Of a stretch of DNA of 64,000 nucleotides, positions 8,335-18,037 are shown piece by piece. Both the position numbers and the translations under genes were made by a program. Each line of letters starts with the position of its first letter. The stretch's first letter is position 1. The DNA is from Paludibaculum fermentans (GTDB lineage Bacteria > Acidobacteriota > Terriglobia > Bryobacterales > Bryobacteraceae): NCBI RefSeq assembly GCF_015277775.1, contig NZ_CP063849.1:4712001-4776000 (forward strand), in the 5' to 3' direction. Under the pieces are notes generated by a model that was given only the letters and a program-made list of their open reading frames with translations, was not told where the DNA came from and searched no databases.

Positions 8335-9138
8335 ATGCGCATCTTATTCACCGTCATCCTGACGCTGTTCTCCTTTCAGCAACTCTCCCAGGCTCAGGAG
8401 AACTACGAGATCCAGGTCTACGGCAGCGAAACCATGCCGCCGCATAAGACGATGCTCGAGTTCCATACGAACTTCACGGTGCAGGGCACCAAGACCGTAA
8501 CCGACGGGATGCGCCCGACGAATCATGCCTGGCATGAGACTCTCGAACTGACCCACGGCTTCAACGACTGGTTCGAGACCGGCTTCTATGTCTTCATGAC
8601 CAACAGCCGCGGCTACGGCTGGCAATGGGTGGGCGATCACATCCGGCCCCGCGTGCGCGTCCCTCCCTCCTGGAATTGGCCCGTCGGCGTCAGCCTCTCC
8701 ACCGAAGTGGGCTACCAGCGCGCCGTCTACGCCGGAGACACCTGGAATATGGAGATCCGCCCCATCGTCGACAAGGAACTCGGCCACTGGTACATGAGCT
8801 TCAACCCGACAGTGGACCGTGCCTTCCATGGCCCGGGCGTTGCCTCCGGTGTCGTCTTCTCTCCGAACTTCAAGGCGAGCTACGCCATCACGAAGAAGAT
8901 CAACTTTGGCGGCGAGTATTACGGCTCATTGGGCCCCCTGCACTCCTTTGCCCCGCTGCGGGAACAGGAGCATCAGATCTTCCCGACACTCGACATCGAC
9001 TTCGGCCCGGACTGGGAATTCAACTTCGGCGTCGGCCTCGGTTTCACCGGCTCGACCGACCACATGATCATGAAGATGATCATCGGGCGGCGCTTCGGCT
9101 CTCTCTCCTGGAAGCATCACAGCCGCGAAAGCCATTAG
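8335..9138 (+). CDS. Outer-membrane beta-barrel protein
   Basis: Protein of 267 residues with a clear signal peptide (MRILFTVILTLFSFQQLSQA, cleavage before QENYE). The rest is built of alternating short amphipathic strands rich in Trp/Tyr/Phe and Gly (TGFYVFMTNSRGYGWQW, NFGGEYYGSLGPLHSF, FNFGVGLGFTGSTDHMIMK) ending in a strand pair, as in porin-like proteins. The start at 8335 places the signal peptide at the N-terminus; the frame is open further upstream, but that part is shadow translation. It is a single gene between the unknown trio and the molybdenum enzyme genes. Cargo or role unknown. Confidence 0.7.
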   Translation: MRILFTVILTLFSFQQLSQAQENYEIQVYGSETMPPHKTMLEFHTNFTVQGTKTVTDGMRPTNHAWHETLELTHGFNDWFETGFYVFMTNSRGYGWQWVGDHIRPRVRVPPSWNWPVGVSLSTEVGYQRAVYAGDTWNMEIRPIVDKELGHWYMSFNPTVDRAFHGPGVASGVVFSPNFKASYAITKKINFGGEYYGSLGPLHSFAPLREQEHQIFPTLDIDFGPDWEFNFGVGLGFTGSTDHMIMKMIIGRRFGSLSWKHHSRESH

Positions 9139-9216
9139 CCCGCCGGCCTGGATGCGCCATTTCCAGCGGAGCGCTATACTACGCCCAAGCTGGGAACGTA
9201 ATCCTGGGGAAAAACA

Positions 9217-9668
9217 ATGGTTCAACTGAGTGTGAATGGCGTCGCCCACAAATATGACGGTGATCCGGAGATGCCGCTGCTGTGGTATCTGCGCGATCTG
9301 CTGGAACTGGCAGGCACAAAGTATGGATGCGGAGCCGGCCTCTGCGGCGCCTGCACGGTCCATCTGAACGGAAAACCGGTGCGCAGTTGCATCACGGCCA
9401 TGAAAGACACCGCCGGGATGAAGATCACCACCATCGAAGGCCTGAGCCCCGACGGCAAACACCCGCTGCAGTTGGCCTGGCAGGACCTGAACGTCATGCA
9501 GTGCGGCTACTGCCAGAGCGGCCAGATCATGCAGGCCGCCGGGCTGCTCAAGGAGAAACCGAAACCGACCGACGCCGATATCGACGCCTACATGACCGGC
9601 AACATCTGCCGCTGCGGCACCTATCAGCGCATCCGGTCCGCCATCAAGAAGGCCGCGGGAGTGAAAGC

Positions 9669-9672
<4 letters not shown>
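9217..9672 (+). CDS. 2Fe-2S subunit of a xanthine-dehydrogenase-family oxidoreductase (IorA/CoxS type)
   Basis: Electron-transfer subunit of a molybdenum hydroxylase. At 151 residues it is the standard length. The plant-ferredoxin-type cluster motif is [18 protein letters not shown] with the fourth cysteine in VRSC. The second cluster domain shows [10 protein letters not shown] and CRCGTYQRI. The ribosome binding site is CTGGGGAAAAACA before the ATG at 9217. No Tat signal of its own, so it presumably travels with the Tat-tagged large subunit encoded by the next gene (4 bp overlap). The closest named family is isoquinoline 1-oxidoreductase subunit alpha or aldehyde dehydrogenase small subunits; the substrate cannot be told from sequence. 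Confidence 0.9.
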
Positions 9673-11897
<2,225 letters not shown>

Positions 11898-11909
11898 GAG
11901 CGAATCGAT

Positions 11910-11952
11910 AAGCAAACCGCGGCGGCTGGAGCGATCCGGCCGCCGTTCGCTT
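11910..11952. terminator. Convergent (bidirectional) terminator hairpin
   Basis: Interrupted inverted repeat between two convergent genes: a 7-bp GC core (CGGCGGC/GCCGCCG) extended by AAGCAAA/TTCGCTT with one mismatch and a short CCG bulge. It lies 12 bp after the stop of the molybdenum subunit and 1 bp before the stop codon of the opposite regulator. T-runs are short on both strands, so efficiency is uncertain. Confidence 0.5.
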
Positions 11953-11953
11953 A

Positions 11954-12814
11954 TTACGGCCGGTCGAGCTGCCGCAGTTTCTCCGGCGTATCCGTATCCG
12001 TGCACGGCAGGTATACAACGATCTTCAAACCCGCCGGAGCCGGCACATCCAGATGCAGCGGCTCGAGCGTGAGCAAGCCCGCCGTCTCGTGCCGCAACTC
12101 CTTGCGGTACATCAACGGGGCAGCCACCTCGTGATTGGGCCACAAATCCGCAAACACAGGGCTCTCCGCGATGAGCGCCCCGGTCAGCGCAGACCACCGC
12201 GAATCGCCCACGTGCGCGCTGGAATCCGCCCGGAAACTGCCCAGCACGCAACGCGCGTAACGATCCCAATCGACGAAGAGCCGGCCGAAGGAGGAGTCCC
12301 GCTGAAACGTCAGCCAGACCACGTTTCTCCGCGCCTCCTCGATCGCACCGAAGTCGCCGAAAACGCGTGTGGCCGCCCGATTCCAGGCCAGGATGTCCCA
12401 ACGTTGATTCAGCAGATAGGCCGGAGTGGGATTCAGACTGTCGAGCGTCTGCCGCACCAGCCCCATCACCTGCTGCGACCCTTCAGACGGCGCCGGTGGA
12501 GCCGCATGGCCCGCCAGCAGGAACAGATGCTCGCGCTCGCGGCCATCCAGGCTCAGCACGCCCGCCAGCCGGTCCAGCGTCTCGATGGACACATTCACGG
12601 CGCGCCCTTGCTCCATCCATGTGTACCAGGTGGCGCTGATCCCGGCCAGCTCCGCCACCTCTTCGCGCCGCAGGCCAGCCACGCGCCGCCGCCGCCCGTT
12701 GGGCAGCCCGACATCCGCCGGAGCCAGCCGCGCGCGCCGCGTCAGCAGGAAATCCGCCAGTTCCGCGCGCCGCCTCAATGCGCTTCGATCCCGTACAGCC
12801 GTCGCCATAGTCAT
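11954..12814 (-). CDS. XRE-family regulator with MmyB-like ligand-binding domain
   Basis: Protein of about 286 residues. Residues ~10-95 form a helix-turn-helix with the typical opening LADFLLTRRARLAPADVGLP and GLRREEVAELAGISATWYTW ... GRAVNVSIETLDRLA. Residues ~105-280 match the MmyB-like PAS-type ligand-binding domain (NPTPAYLLNQRWDILAWNRA, then WLTFQRDSSFGRLFVDWDRY). Several starts are possible (TTG 12829, ATG 12814, ATG 12808); 12814 is used as the first ATG. It is divergent from an SDR oxidoreductase gene, an arrangement common for this subfamily, where the regulator controls the neighbour and itself. The inducer is unknown. Confidence 0.85.
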   Translation of the reverse strand: MTMATAVRDRSALRRRAELADFLLTRRARLAPADVGLPNGRRRRVAGLRREEVAELAGISATWYTWMEQGRAVNVSIETLDRLAGVLSLDGREREHLFLLAGHAAPPAPSEGSQQVMGLVRQTLDSLNPTPAYLLNQRWDILAWNRAATRVFGDFGAIEEARRNVVWLTFQRDSSFGRLFVDWDRYARCVLGSFRADSSAHVGDSRWSALTGALIAESPVFADLWPNHEVAAPLMYRKELRHETAGLLTLEPLHLDVPAPAGLKIVVYLPCTDTDTPEKLRQLDRP

Positions 12815-12821
12815 GGATGGT

Positions 12822-12855
12822 AGTGCCAATACTAGGATAACGACTCACTGGTACT
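12822..12855. promoter_or_regulatory. Imperfect inverted repeat in the regulator/SDR divergent region
   Basis: AGTGCCA (12822-12828) and TGGTACT (12849-12855) form a 6-of-7 inverted repeat separated by 20 bp in the 89-bp gap between the divergent regulator and SDR genes. The first arm overlaps the candidate start region of the regulator gene, where an autoregulatory operator could lie. Only position and symmetry support it. Confidence 0.25.
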
Positions 12856-12903
12856 GTTTTCCAAACCACCGCACACTGTAGCTGAAAGGAAGTCAGTCAA
12901 ACT

Positions 12904-13701
12904 ATGAACCTTCAATTGGAAGGCAAGTCCGCCGTCGTCACCGGCGGGACCGCGGGCATCGGCCAAGCCATCGCCACGCAGCTCGCGCAGGAAGGTGTCC
13001 AGGTCTTCATTACCGGCCGGACCCAGGCCAGCCTCGACCGCGCCATTGCCGAAATCACCCCGAAACTCGCCGGCCGCGGCAGCGTCACCGGCATTCTGGC
13101 CGATCTCGGCACCCGCGAAGGCGCCGATGCCCTCGTGCGTGAATTGCCCTCAGTCGACATCCTCGTCAACAACCTCGGCATCTACGAACCCAAGCCCTTC
13201 GTCGACATCCCCGACGAAGACTGGCTGCGCCTCTTCGAAGTCAACGTACTGAGCGGCGTCCGCACCTCCCGTGCCTACCTGCCCGGCATGCTGGCGCGCA
13301 AGACCGGCCGCATCATCTTCATCGCCAGTGAATCGGCCGTCGCCGTCCCCGCCGAGATGATGCACTACGGCATGACCAAGACGGCGCAGCTCTCCCTCTC
13401 CCGAGGCCTGGCCGAGATGACCACCGGCACCGGAGTCACCGTCAACACCGTCATGCCCGGACCCACGATGTCCGCCGGCATCGTCGACTTCATCAAATCG
13501 ATCTCCGATGACCCCACCGCGGACTTCGCTCAACTGGAGGCCGCCTTCTTCAAGAAGCACCGCTCCGCTTCCCTGCTCCAGCGCCTGATCCAGCCCGAAG
13601 AGATCGCCAGCCTGGTCGCCTACCTGGCCAGTCCGCTGGCGGCGGCCACCAACGGCGCGGCGGTGCGGGCGGAAGGCGGACTCGTCCACTCCATCGTCTG
13701 A
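12904..13701 (+). CDS. SDR family NAD(P)-dependent oxidoreductase
   Basis: Protein of 265 residues, the classical short-chain dehydrogenase length. The cofactor motif TGGTAGIG is near residue 14, NNLG near 95, the catalytic serine in FIASES near 142, and the YxxxK pair in YGMTK near 155. The C-terminal region (QPEEIASLVAYLASPLAAAT) is typical of reductases acting on small carbonyl or alcohol substrates. Ribosome binding site AAAGGAAG, 9 bp before the ATG. It is transcribed away from a MmyB-type regulator that probably controls it. The substrate cannot be inferred. Confidence 0.9.
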   Translation: MNLQLEGKSAVVTGGTAGIGQAIATQLAQEGVQVFITGRTQASLDRAIAEITPKLAGRGSVTGILADLGTREGADALVRELPSVDILVNNLGIYEPKPFVDIPDEDWLRLFEVNVLSGVRTSRAYLPGMLARKTGRIIFIASESAVAVPAEMMHYGMTKTAQLSLSRGLAEMTTGTGVTVNTVMPGPTMSAGIVDFIKSISDDPTADFAQLEAAFFKKHRSASLLQRLIQPEEIASLVAYLASPLAAATNGAAVRAEGGLVHSIV

Positions 13702-13718
13702 TATCTGACTTACTGCGG

Positions 13719-13742
13719 GCGGCCGGTATTCACTCCGGCCGC
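13719..13742. terminator. GC-rich hairpin at the SDR/rtcA convergence
   Basis: Perfect 8-bp stem GCGGCCGG/CCGGCCGC with an 8-nt loop, 17 bp after the SDR stop and covering the rtcA stop codon. It is placed where transcripts from both sides end. No T-run follows on either strand, so it may act with Rho or simply protect 3' ends. Confidence 0.35.
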
Positions 13743-14752
13743 ACCGCAACAGCTACGTGTCCTCCGGCTTCGCTGCACTCGAAGCGCACAGGCAGGAACC
13801 GCCGGATCACTTCCATATTGGTCTGCGCGTGCCGGTTCAGCTTCACGGCAGTGAAGGAACCCGAACCCGCCAGCGCCATCGGCAGCAGCAGTTGATCCGC
13901 CAGGTGCTCGCCCACAGCCGCCTTCGACCCCAGGTACGCCCGCGCATCCAGCACCGCCACCTTCGCCACCCGCTCGGCACTCACCCCGACCTTCCCGAAC
14001 GCCGTGAAGATCTCCGTCACCGCGCGGCTCTCCACCTCCACCATCACGACGTTGCCCGGACCCGCCGACTCGCGCGTCGACTCGATCACCTGGGTCTCCG
14101 GACCCCACTCGAGAAGCCGCGCCGCGGTCTTCACCTCCCGCTCGGCGATGTCCCTCGGCAGGTTCGCCACAATCGCCACCACGCGCCGGCCCGTCATCTC
14201 CGCCCGCTCGCCGAGATGCAGCGGCTTCAGCCGGACCGTCGGCAGGATCTCCGCCGTGAACCGCCCGCCGCCCGCCGGATAGAACCCGGGCCGTTCCAAT
14301 CGAACCTGGACCCGCGGCCCCATCCGCTCCACCAGCGGCAGGAACGCCCGCTCCAGGAACGGAAACGGCGGCGCCGCGTCGTTGTGCGTCCCGCCTTCGA
14401 TCACCAACTTGCTCGGACTCGTCGCCAGCATCAACGCCGGCAGAACAGTCTGGAACACCAGCGTCCCGCTACCCGCCGACCCAACCGCAAACCGATACTC
14501 ACCTGCCTTCACAGGGCCCGGCACGAACCCGATCGAAGTCGACCCCAGCACCGCGCCCTCCACCTGCGCCTGCCCGATCTCCGCCGCCGCCAGCACCGCC
14601 GTCAAATGCTGGCGCAGAAGCCCCGGCCGCTCGCGGCCCGCACGAATGTTGTCGATCTGGATGGGCCGGCCGGTCACCAGGGAAAGGCTGAGCGCCGTCC
14701 GCAGGATCTGCCCTCCGCCTTCCCCAAACGACCCGTCAATTTGAATCAACAC
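13730..14752 (-). CDS. rtcA: RNA 3'-terminal phosphate cyclase (RtcA)
   Basis: Converts RNA 3'-phosphate ends to 2',3'-cyclic phosphates using ATP, through a covalent AMP-histidine intermediate. The 340 residues match the family length. The N-terminal signature IDGSFGEGGGQILRTALSLS is intact, as are FYPAGGG and the catalytic-histidine motif EHLADQLLLPMAL (His283, equivalent to His309 of E. coli RtcA). Last gene of the RNA-repair island, 42 bp after rtcB. Its cyclic-phosphate products are RtcB substrates, so the two enzymes act in series on cleaved RNA. Confidence 0.96.
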   Translation of the reverse strand: MLIQIDGSFGEGGGQILRTALSLSLVTGRPIQIDNIRAGRERPGLLRQHLTAVLAAAEIGQAQVEGAVLGSTSIGFVPGPVKAGEYRFAVGSAGSGTLVFQTVLPALMLATSPSKLVIEGGTHNDAAPPFPFLERAFLPLVERMGPRVQVRLERPGFYPAGGGRFTAEILPTVRLKPLHLGERAEMTGRRVVAIVANLPRDIAEREVKTAARLLEWGPETQVIESTRESAGPGNVVMVEVESRAVTEIFTAFGKVGVSAERVAKVAVLDARAYLGSKAAVGEHLADQLLLPMALAGSGSFTAVKLNRHAQTNMEVIRRFLPVRFECSEAGGHVAVAVRPE

Positions 14753-14794
14753 TGGAATCCCTCCCTGAGGGGTGCGGATCCACTCCGCACCCTC

Positions 14795-16030
14795 TCAGCC
14801 CTTCACGCAAACCACCTGCCGCAAGGTATGCACGATCTCGACAAGATCCGCCTGCGCCGCCATCACCGCATCAATCGGCTTGTACGCCGCCGGCGTCTCA
14901 TCGATCACCGCCTCGTCCTTCCGGCACTCCACACCCTCGGTCATGCGGATGTGGTCGTCCAGCGAGAAGCGGCGCCGCGCCTCGTTGCGCGACATCGCTC
15001 GCCCGGCCCCGTGGCTGCAGCTATGGAAGCTCTCCACGTTGCCCTTGCCGCGCACGATATACGACCGCGCCCCCATGCTGCCGGGGATGATCCCCATATC
15101 GCCCTCGCGCGCCCGCACCGCGCCCTTCCGGGTCACCAGCACGTTCTCGCCGAAGTGCGACTCCCGCGCCACGTAGTTGTGGTGACAGTTGATCACCTTC
15201 AACTCCGTGGTGAACGGCGGCAGCTTGCCGGACGCCCGTACCGCGCCGAGGATCTGCTCCATCATCAGGTCCCGGTTCCGCCGCGCGTAGTCCTGGGCCC
15301 ACTCGACCGCCTCGACATAGTCGTCGAAGTGCTCCGTGTGCTCCGGAAAGTACGCCAAGTCGATATCCGGCAGGTTGATGTAGAATCGCCGCATCTCCTT
15401 CCGGGCCAGCTCAATGAAGTAGCTGCCCATCCGGTTGCCGACGCCGCGCGAACCGCTGTGCAGCATGAACCAGACGTGATCCGCCTCATCCAGGCAGACC
15501 TCGATGAAGTGGTTGCCCGTACCCAGCGTCCCCAGGTGGTTCGCATGGTTGCCGCGATCCAGCTTGGGATGCTTCCGGAGAACGGTGTCGTACCGATCCT
15601 TCAGCTCGTCCCGCCAGACCTCCTGGTTGCGCAGGGGAATCGAGCCCCACGCGCCGCGGTCGCCCGCTCCGCCATGGTTCGTCCGCCCATGCGGAACAGC
15701 CGCCTCAATCGCAGACCGGATCGCCTTCAGGCTGTCCGGCAGATGGTTCGCATCCAGGTCGGTCTGCACCGCCATCATGCCGCACCCGATGTCCACTCCG
15801 ACAGCCGCCGGAATGATTGCACCCTTGGTAGGAATCACGCTGCCGACGGTCGCGCCGACGCCCCAATGCACGTCCGGCATCGCGGCGATCCATTTGTAGA
15901 TGAAGGGCAACTGCGACGCGTTGATCAACTGCTGGCGCGCCTGGTCCTCCACCTGGACGCCCTTCGTCCAGGCCTTGATGGGGACCCCCTTCTCTGTCGT
16001 GATGACGTTGTATCCGGTCAATTCAGGCAT
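14795..16030 (-). CDS. rtcB: RNA-splicing ligase RtcB (3'-phosphate/cyclic phosphate to 5'-OH)
   Basis: GTP- and Mn2+-dependent ligase that joins RNA 3'-phosphate or 2',3'-cyclic phosphate ends to 5'-OH ends, the ends left by metal-independent RNases. The protein has 411 residues. Metal and nucleotide ligands are visible: Asp80 and Cys83 in VGVDIGCGM, His174 in GTGNHF, His191 in HSGSRG, and the guanylylated His340 in SCSHGAGR. The ATG at 16030 has AAGGAATC 6-13 bp upstream. The gene starts 51 bp after the last RNA element of the Ro60-RtcB spacer, so the structured RNAs and rtcB may share one transcript. Confidence 0.96.
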   Translation of the reverse strand: MPELTGYNVITTEKGVPIKAWTKGVQVEDQARQQLINASQLPFIYKWIAAMPDVHWGVGATVGSVIPTKGAIIPAAVGVDIGCGMMAVQTDLDANHLPDSLKAIRSAIEAAVPHGRTNHGGAGDRGAWGSIPLRNQEVWRDELKDRYDTVLRKHPKLDRGNHANHLGTLGTGNHFIEVCLDEADHVWFMLHSGSRGVGNRMGSYFIELARKEMRRFYINLPDIDLAYFPEHTEHFDDYVEAVEWAQDYARRNRDLMMEQILGAVRASGKLPPFTTELKVINCHHNYVARESHFGENVLVTRKGAVRAREGDMGIIPGSMGARSYIVRGKGNVESFHSCSHGAGRAMSRNEARRRFSLDDHIRMTEGVECRKDEAVIDETPAAYKPIDAVMAAQADLVEIVHTLRQVVCVKG

Positions 16031-16081
16031 ATCCGATTCCTTCCCAAGCGTAGCGATTCCTCCGCCGCGCTCGCGCTTTCA

Positions 16082-16148
16082 AGGGGCCGACAAGGTGGGG
16101 AAGAGACCCCAGCATTTGGAAATGTAGTCCCTTCGACATTCGGCCCCT
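16082..16148 (-). ncRNA. Y-RNA-like element 3 (short, no tRNA module), next to rtcB
   Basis: Minus-strand RNA of 67 nt closed by a perfect 9-bp helix (AGGGGCCGA at 16148-16140 with TCGGCCCCT at 16090-16082). Inside are a 6-nt 5' loop, a 7-bp helix AAGGGAC/GUCUCUU (16133-16127 with 16107-16101) with a G·U pair at its fourth step, an apical part starting CUACAUU that can form a 4-bp hairpin, and a ~10-nt 3' loop ending CUUG. The same plan and the conserved GRACUACA core occur in the other two elements, with compensating base changes. The GUCGAAGG segment next to the outer helix resembles the Ro60-binding region of Y RNAs (recalled, not aligned). Confidence 0.7.
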
Positions 16149-16172
16149 GCATTCATCAATCCATAACCATCC

Positions 16173-16312
16173 AGGCCCGTGGCGACAATCCGTTGAAGAA
16201 ACCCGATGCTCTACCGCTGAGCTACCGCGCGTCATGTTCGCGCGACCCGGATTTGAACCGGGGACCCTCGAAGTGTAAAACTTGTAGTTCCTTCTGCATT
16301 CGCCACAGGCCT
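16173..16312 (-). ncRNA. YrlA-type bacterial Y RNA with loop-closed tRNA-like module
   Basis: Minus-strand RNA of 140 nt. The outer helix is 13 bp (16312-16300 with 16185-16173, one U·G). The inner 7-bp helix AAGGAAC/GUUUCUU (16293-16287 with 16202-16196) matches that of the flanking elements. The apical module resembles a circularly permuted tRNA. It has a T-arm CCCGG-TTCAAAT-CCGGG (16262-16246), then an acceptor-like stem CGCGCG/CGCGCG (16244-16239 with 16231-16226) closed by the 7-nt loop AACATGA instead of free ends. A linker TA and a canonical D-arm GCTC-AGCGGTA-GAGC (16222-16208) follow. This is the design described for YrlA RNAs that associate with Rsr/Ro60 in bacteria. It lies directly after the Ro60 gene. 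It is not a functional tRNA: it has no anticodon arm and no 3' CCA end. Confidence 0.85.
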
Positions 16313-16327
16313 CTTCTGCGGCAGCGT

Positions 16328-16393
16328 GGAGGCCGGCAAGGATCTTCGAGAGACGCCACATGGGAAATGTAGTCCCTCCAGCATCCGGCCTCC
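16328..16393 (-). ncRNA. Y-RNA-like element 1 (short, no tRNA module), next to Ro60
   Basis: Minus-strand RNA of 66 nt closed by a perfect 9-bp helix (GGAGGCCGG at 16393-16385 with CCGGCCTCC at 16336-16328). The inner 7-bp helix is GAGGGAC/GUCUCUC (16378-16372 with 16354-16348), again with a G·U at the fourth step. The apical ACAU-UUCCC-AUGU hairpin replaces the tRNA-like module. Compared with element 3, the first inner pair is G-C instead of A-U; compared with the YrlA-like element, the fifth is G-C instead of A-U. Both are compensated on the opposite strand. It lies 67 bp after the Ro60 stop codon. Confidence 0.7.
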
Positions 16394-16419
16394 TGCTCAC
16401 AAAGACCTCAGGCCGTCCA

Positions 16420-16451
16420 GGGCGGCGTCCTCCGATGGCAGAACACCGCCC
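16420..16451 (-). promoter_or_regulatory. Stable hairpin between Ro60 and the RNA array
   Basis: An 11-bp stem (GGGCGGUGUUC with GGACGCCGCCC, two U·G pairs) with a 10-nt loop begins 10 nt after the Ro60 stop codon. No T-run follows, so it is unlikely to be a simple intrinsic terminator. It could stabilise the upstream mRNA 3' end or mark the processing boundary before the Y-RNA-like elements. It lacks the GRACUACA core of those elements. Confidence 0.4.
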
Positions 16452-16460
16452 CACAGCCCT

Positions 16461-18014
16461 TCACGCAGCCTCGGCTTCAATACGGCCCACCCAGTGGTCC
16501 GCCTCGAGCTTGCCTGCTGCGAACGCCGCCATCAGTTCGAACACCTGGTCGGAGAAGCCTCCGATGTTCAGGATGTCCGCCCGCTCAGCGGCCTGCGTCG
16601 TCTGATACGGCTGGATGTCCAGGCAGATCAGCCGCGCCTTCGGATTCCGCTGCCGGAACCCGTTCCACTCGGCCATCAGCGCCGTACCCCGGCCCAGCCC
16701 CGCGTCCACCCACGACTCGTTATCCGAGACGAGGATCACCAGGTCCGCCTGGGCCTTCTGCTTGTTCAACAGCGCAATCGGAGCGCTGCAGTTCGTTCCG
16801 CCTCCGCCGATCGCCGCCAGCTTCGCCGCATTCGTCATCACGCTATCGCGTGCATTCAGCGCCAGCGAAACCACGCCCTGCTCGAACGGCAGCACGGTCG
16901 CCGACGGGTTCTTGCGCACCACCGCCGCGGCCACAAGCGCCGCCACGTCAATGCAGCGCACCGCCGACGTCGAGCCCTTCCGCTTACCCGTAATCGCCGA
17001 GGCCATCGACCCCGACACGTCGGGGCAAACCACCACGGAGCCATTGATCACCGGCACGTTCCGGATCGCCAGCTCCATCGCGTCCTGCAGCGCATCCTTC
17101 ACCACCGCCGGCACCGCCGCATCGCAGTTCTGGAACGCCGTCAGCAACTGGTACGGGAACACCCGCGCCCGCCGAATCTCCTCAGCATTCCGCAGGCGGT
17201 TCGCAATCTGCGAGGCCAACCCCGCTTCTCCGAACACGCCATGCCGCGCGAAGGTATTCAGGTTCATCCGCACCGTCTGCCACGAAGCGTTCCGGGCGAT
17301 CGCCACCCAGTCCTCGCGGCCCAACGGCAGGGCCGTCAACATCGTGAACGGCAGGTCCGGAACCTCTGGCGAAGCCCCTTCCTTGAACCGCTCAAACTGC
17401 GTCACCAACTGCGGCAACGCGTCCAGCGCGTAGGTCCGCCCCAGCATGTACCCATAGAAAGCCTCGCGGCCCGGGTCCTGCGGCTTCGGGTGAACCATCT
17501 TCACGATGTCGGCCAGCGAGGGGCTCTGCCCCACGCTCGACCGGAACAGCGTCTCCGTGTCGCGGCCGTCCAGCCACTGCCGGACCAGCCGCTTTGGCGC
17601 CGACCCCAGCGACTTCCGGCCTACGACGCCGGAGCGCAGCATCTGCACATACGTCCGCAGCATCCGCGCGTTGTCGATGACCCGCGCGAACACCGCTTCG
17701 TGCAGCCGCGCGTCCCGCACGGAAAGCCACGCGCACAGCAACGCCGGCATGTCTTTCATATACGAGCGCGTCCGGCTGTAGATCGCGACACGCGCCACGA
17801 ACTCCGGCTCCACCTGCGCGCACAGCTCCAGCACATGCTGCAACTGCTTGTCCGCCGACGCATAGAACGTTCGGCCAAAGCACCCGGTCGCGGCGAACTG
17901 CGCCAGAGCCTGCTTCGGCTCCAGTGCATACGCCGGAGCGTTCTCGTGGTTCACCGCATCCGTCTTCGGGATCAGCGCCCCACGCAAGCTCGCGAATAGT
18001 GACTTGTTGGCCAT
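16461..18014 (-). CDS. rsr: Ro60/Rsr ortholog (TROVE plus vWA domains)
   Basis: Ring-shaped RNA-binding protein that in other bacteria binds Y RNAs and misfolded or damaged RNAs and couples them to nucleases. The 517 residues contain a HEAT-like TROVE ring (about 30-320, including ALLCAWLSVRDARLHEAVFA and GREAFYGYMLGRTYALDALP) and a C-terminal von Willebrand A domain. The intact MIDAS motif is DVSGS at residues 332-336, with GGGGTNCSAP and LVILVSDNESW further on. Start chosen at the ATG at 18014 with AGAGGAACG upstream; nine extra residues are possible to 18041. It lies 23 bp after the 219-residue unknown gene and is followed by the Y-RNA array, rtcB and rtcA. Confidence 0.93.
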   Translation of the reverse strand: MANKSLFASLRGALIPKTDAVNHENAPAYALEPKQALAQFAATGCFGRTFYASADKQLQHVLELCAQVEPEFVARVAIYSRTRSYMKDMPALLCAWLSVRDARLHEAVFARVIDNARMLRTYVQMLRSGVVGRKSLGSAPKRLVRQWLDGRDTETLFRSSVGQSPSLADIVKMVHPKPQDPGREAFYGYMLGRTYALDALPQLVTQFERFKEGASPEVPDLPFTMLTALPLGREDWVAIARNASWQTVRMNLNTFARHGVFGEAGLASQIANRLRNAEEIRRARVFPYQLLTAFQNCDAAVPAVVKDALQDAMELAIRNVPVINGSVVVCPDVSGSMASAITGKRKGSTSAVRCIDVAALVAAAVVRKNPSATVLPFEQGVVSLALNARDSVMTNAAKLAAIGGGGTNCSAPIALLNKQKAQADLVILVSDNESWVDAGLGRGTALMAEWNGFRQRNPKARLICLDIQPYQTTQAAERADILNIGGFSDQVFELMAAFAAGKLEADHWVGRIEAEAA

Positions 18015-18037
18015 GATCGTTCCTCTTTCAGCTCTCC

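Noticed and set aside
16201-16260. Ordinary tRNA gene suggested by the T-arm and D-arm sequences
   Set aside because: The T-arm precedes the D-arm, the acceptor stem is closed by a loop, and there is no anticodon arm or CCA end. The whole is better explained as a YrlA-type Y RNA.
16023-16454. 143-residue minus-strand reading frame covering the Ro60-rtcB spacer
   Set aside because: It reads through three highly structured RNA elements, has no ribosome binding site, and its residues follow from the T-arm and stem sequences.
13757-17999. Very long plus-strand frames opposite rtcA, rtcB and rsr
   Set aside because: Arginine/histidine/proline-rich shadow translation of conserved minus-strand genes.
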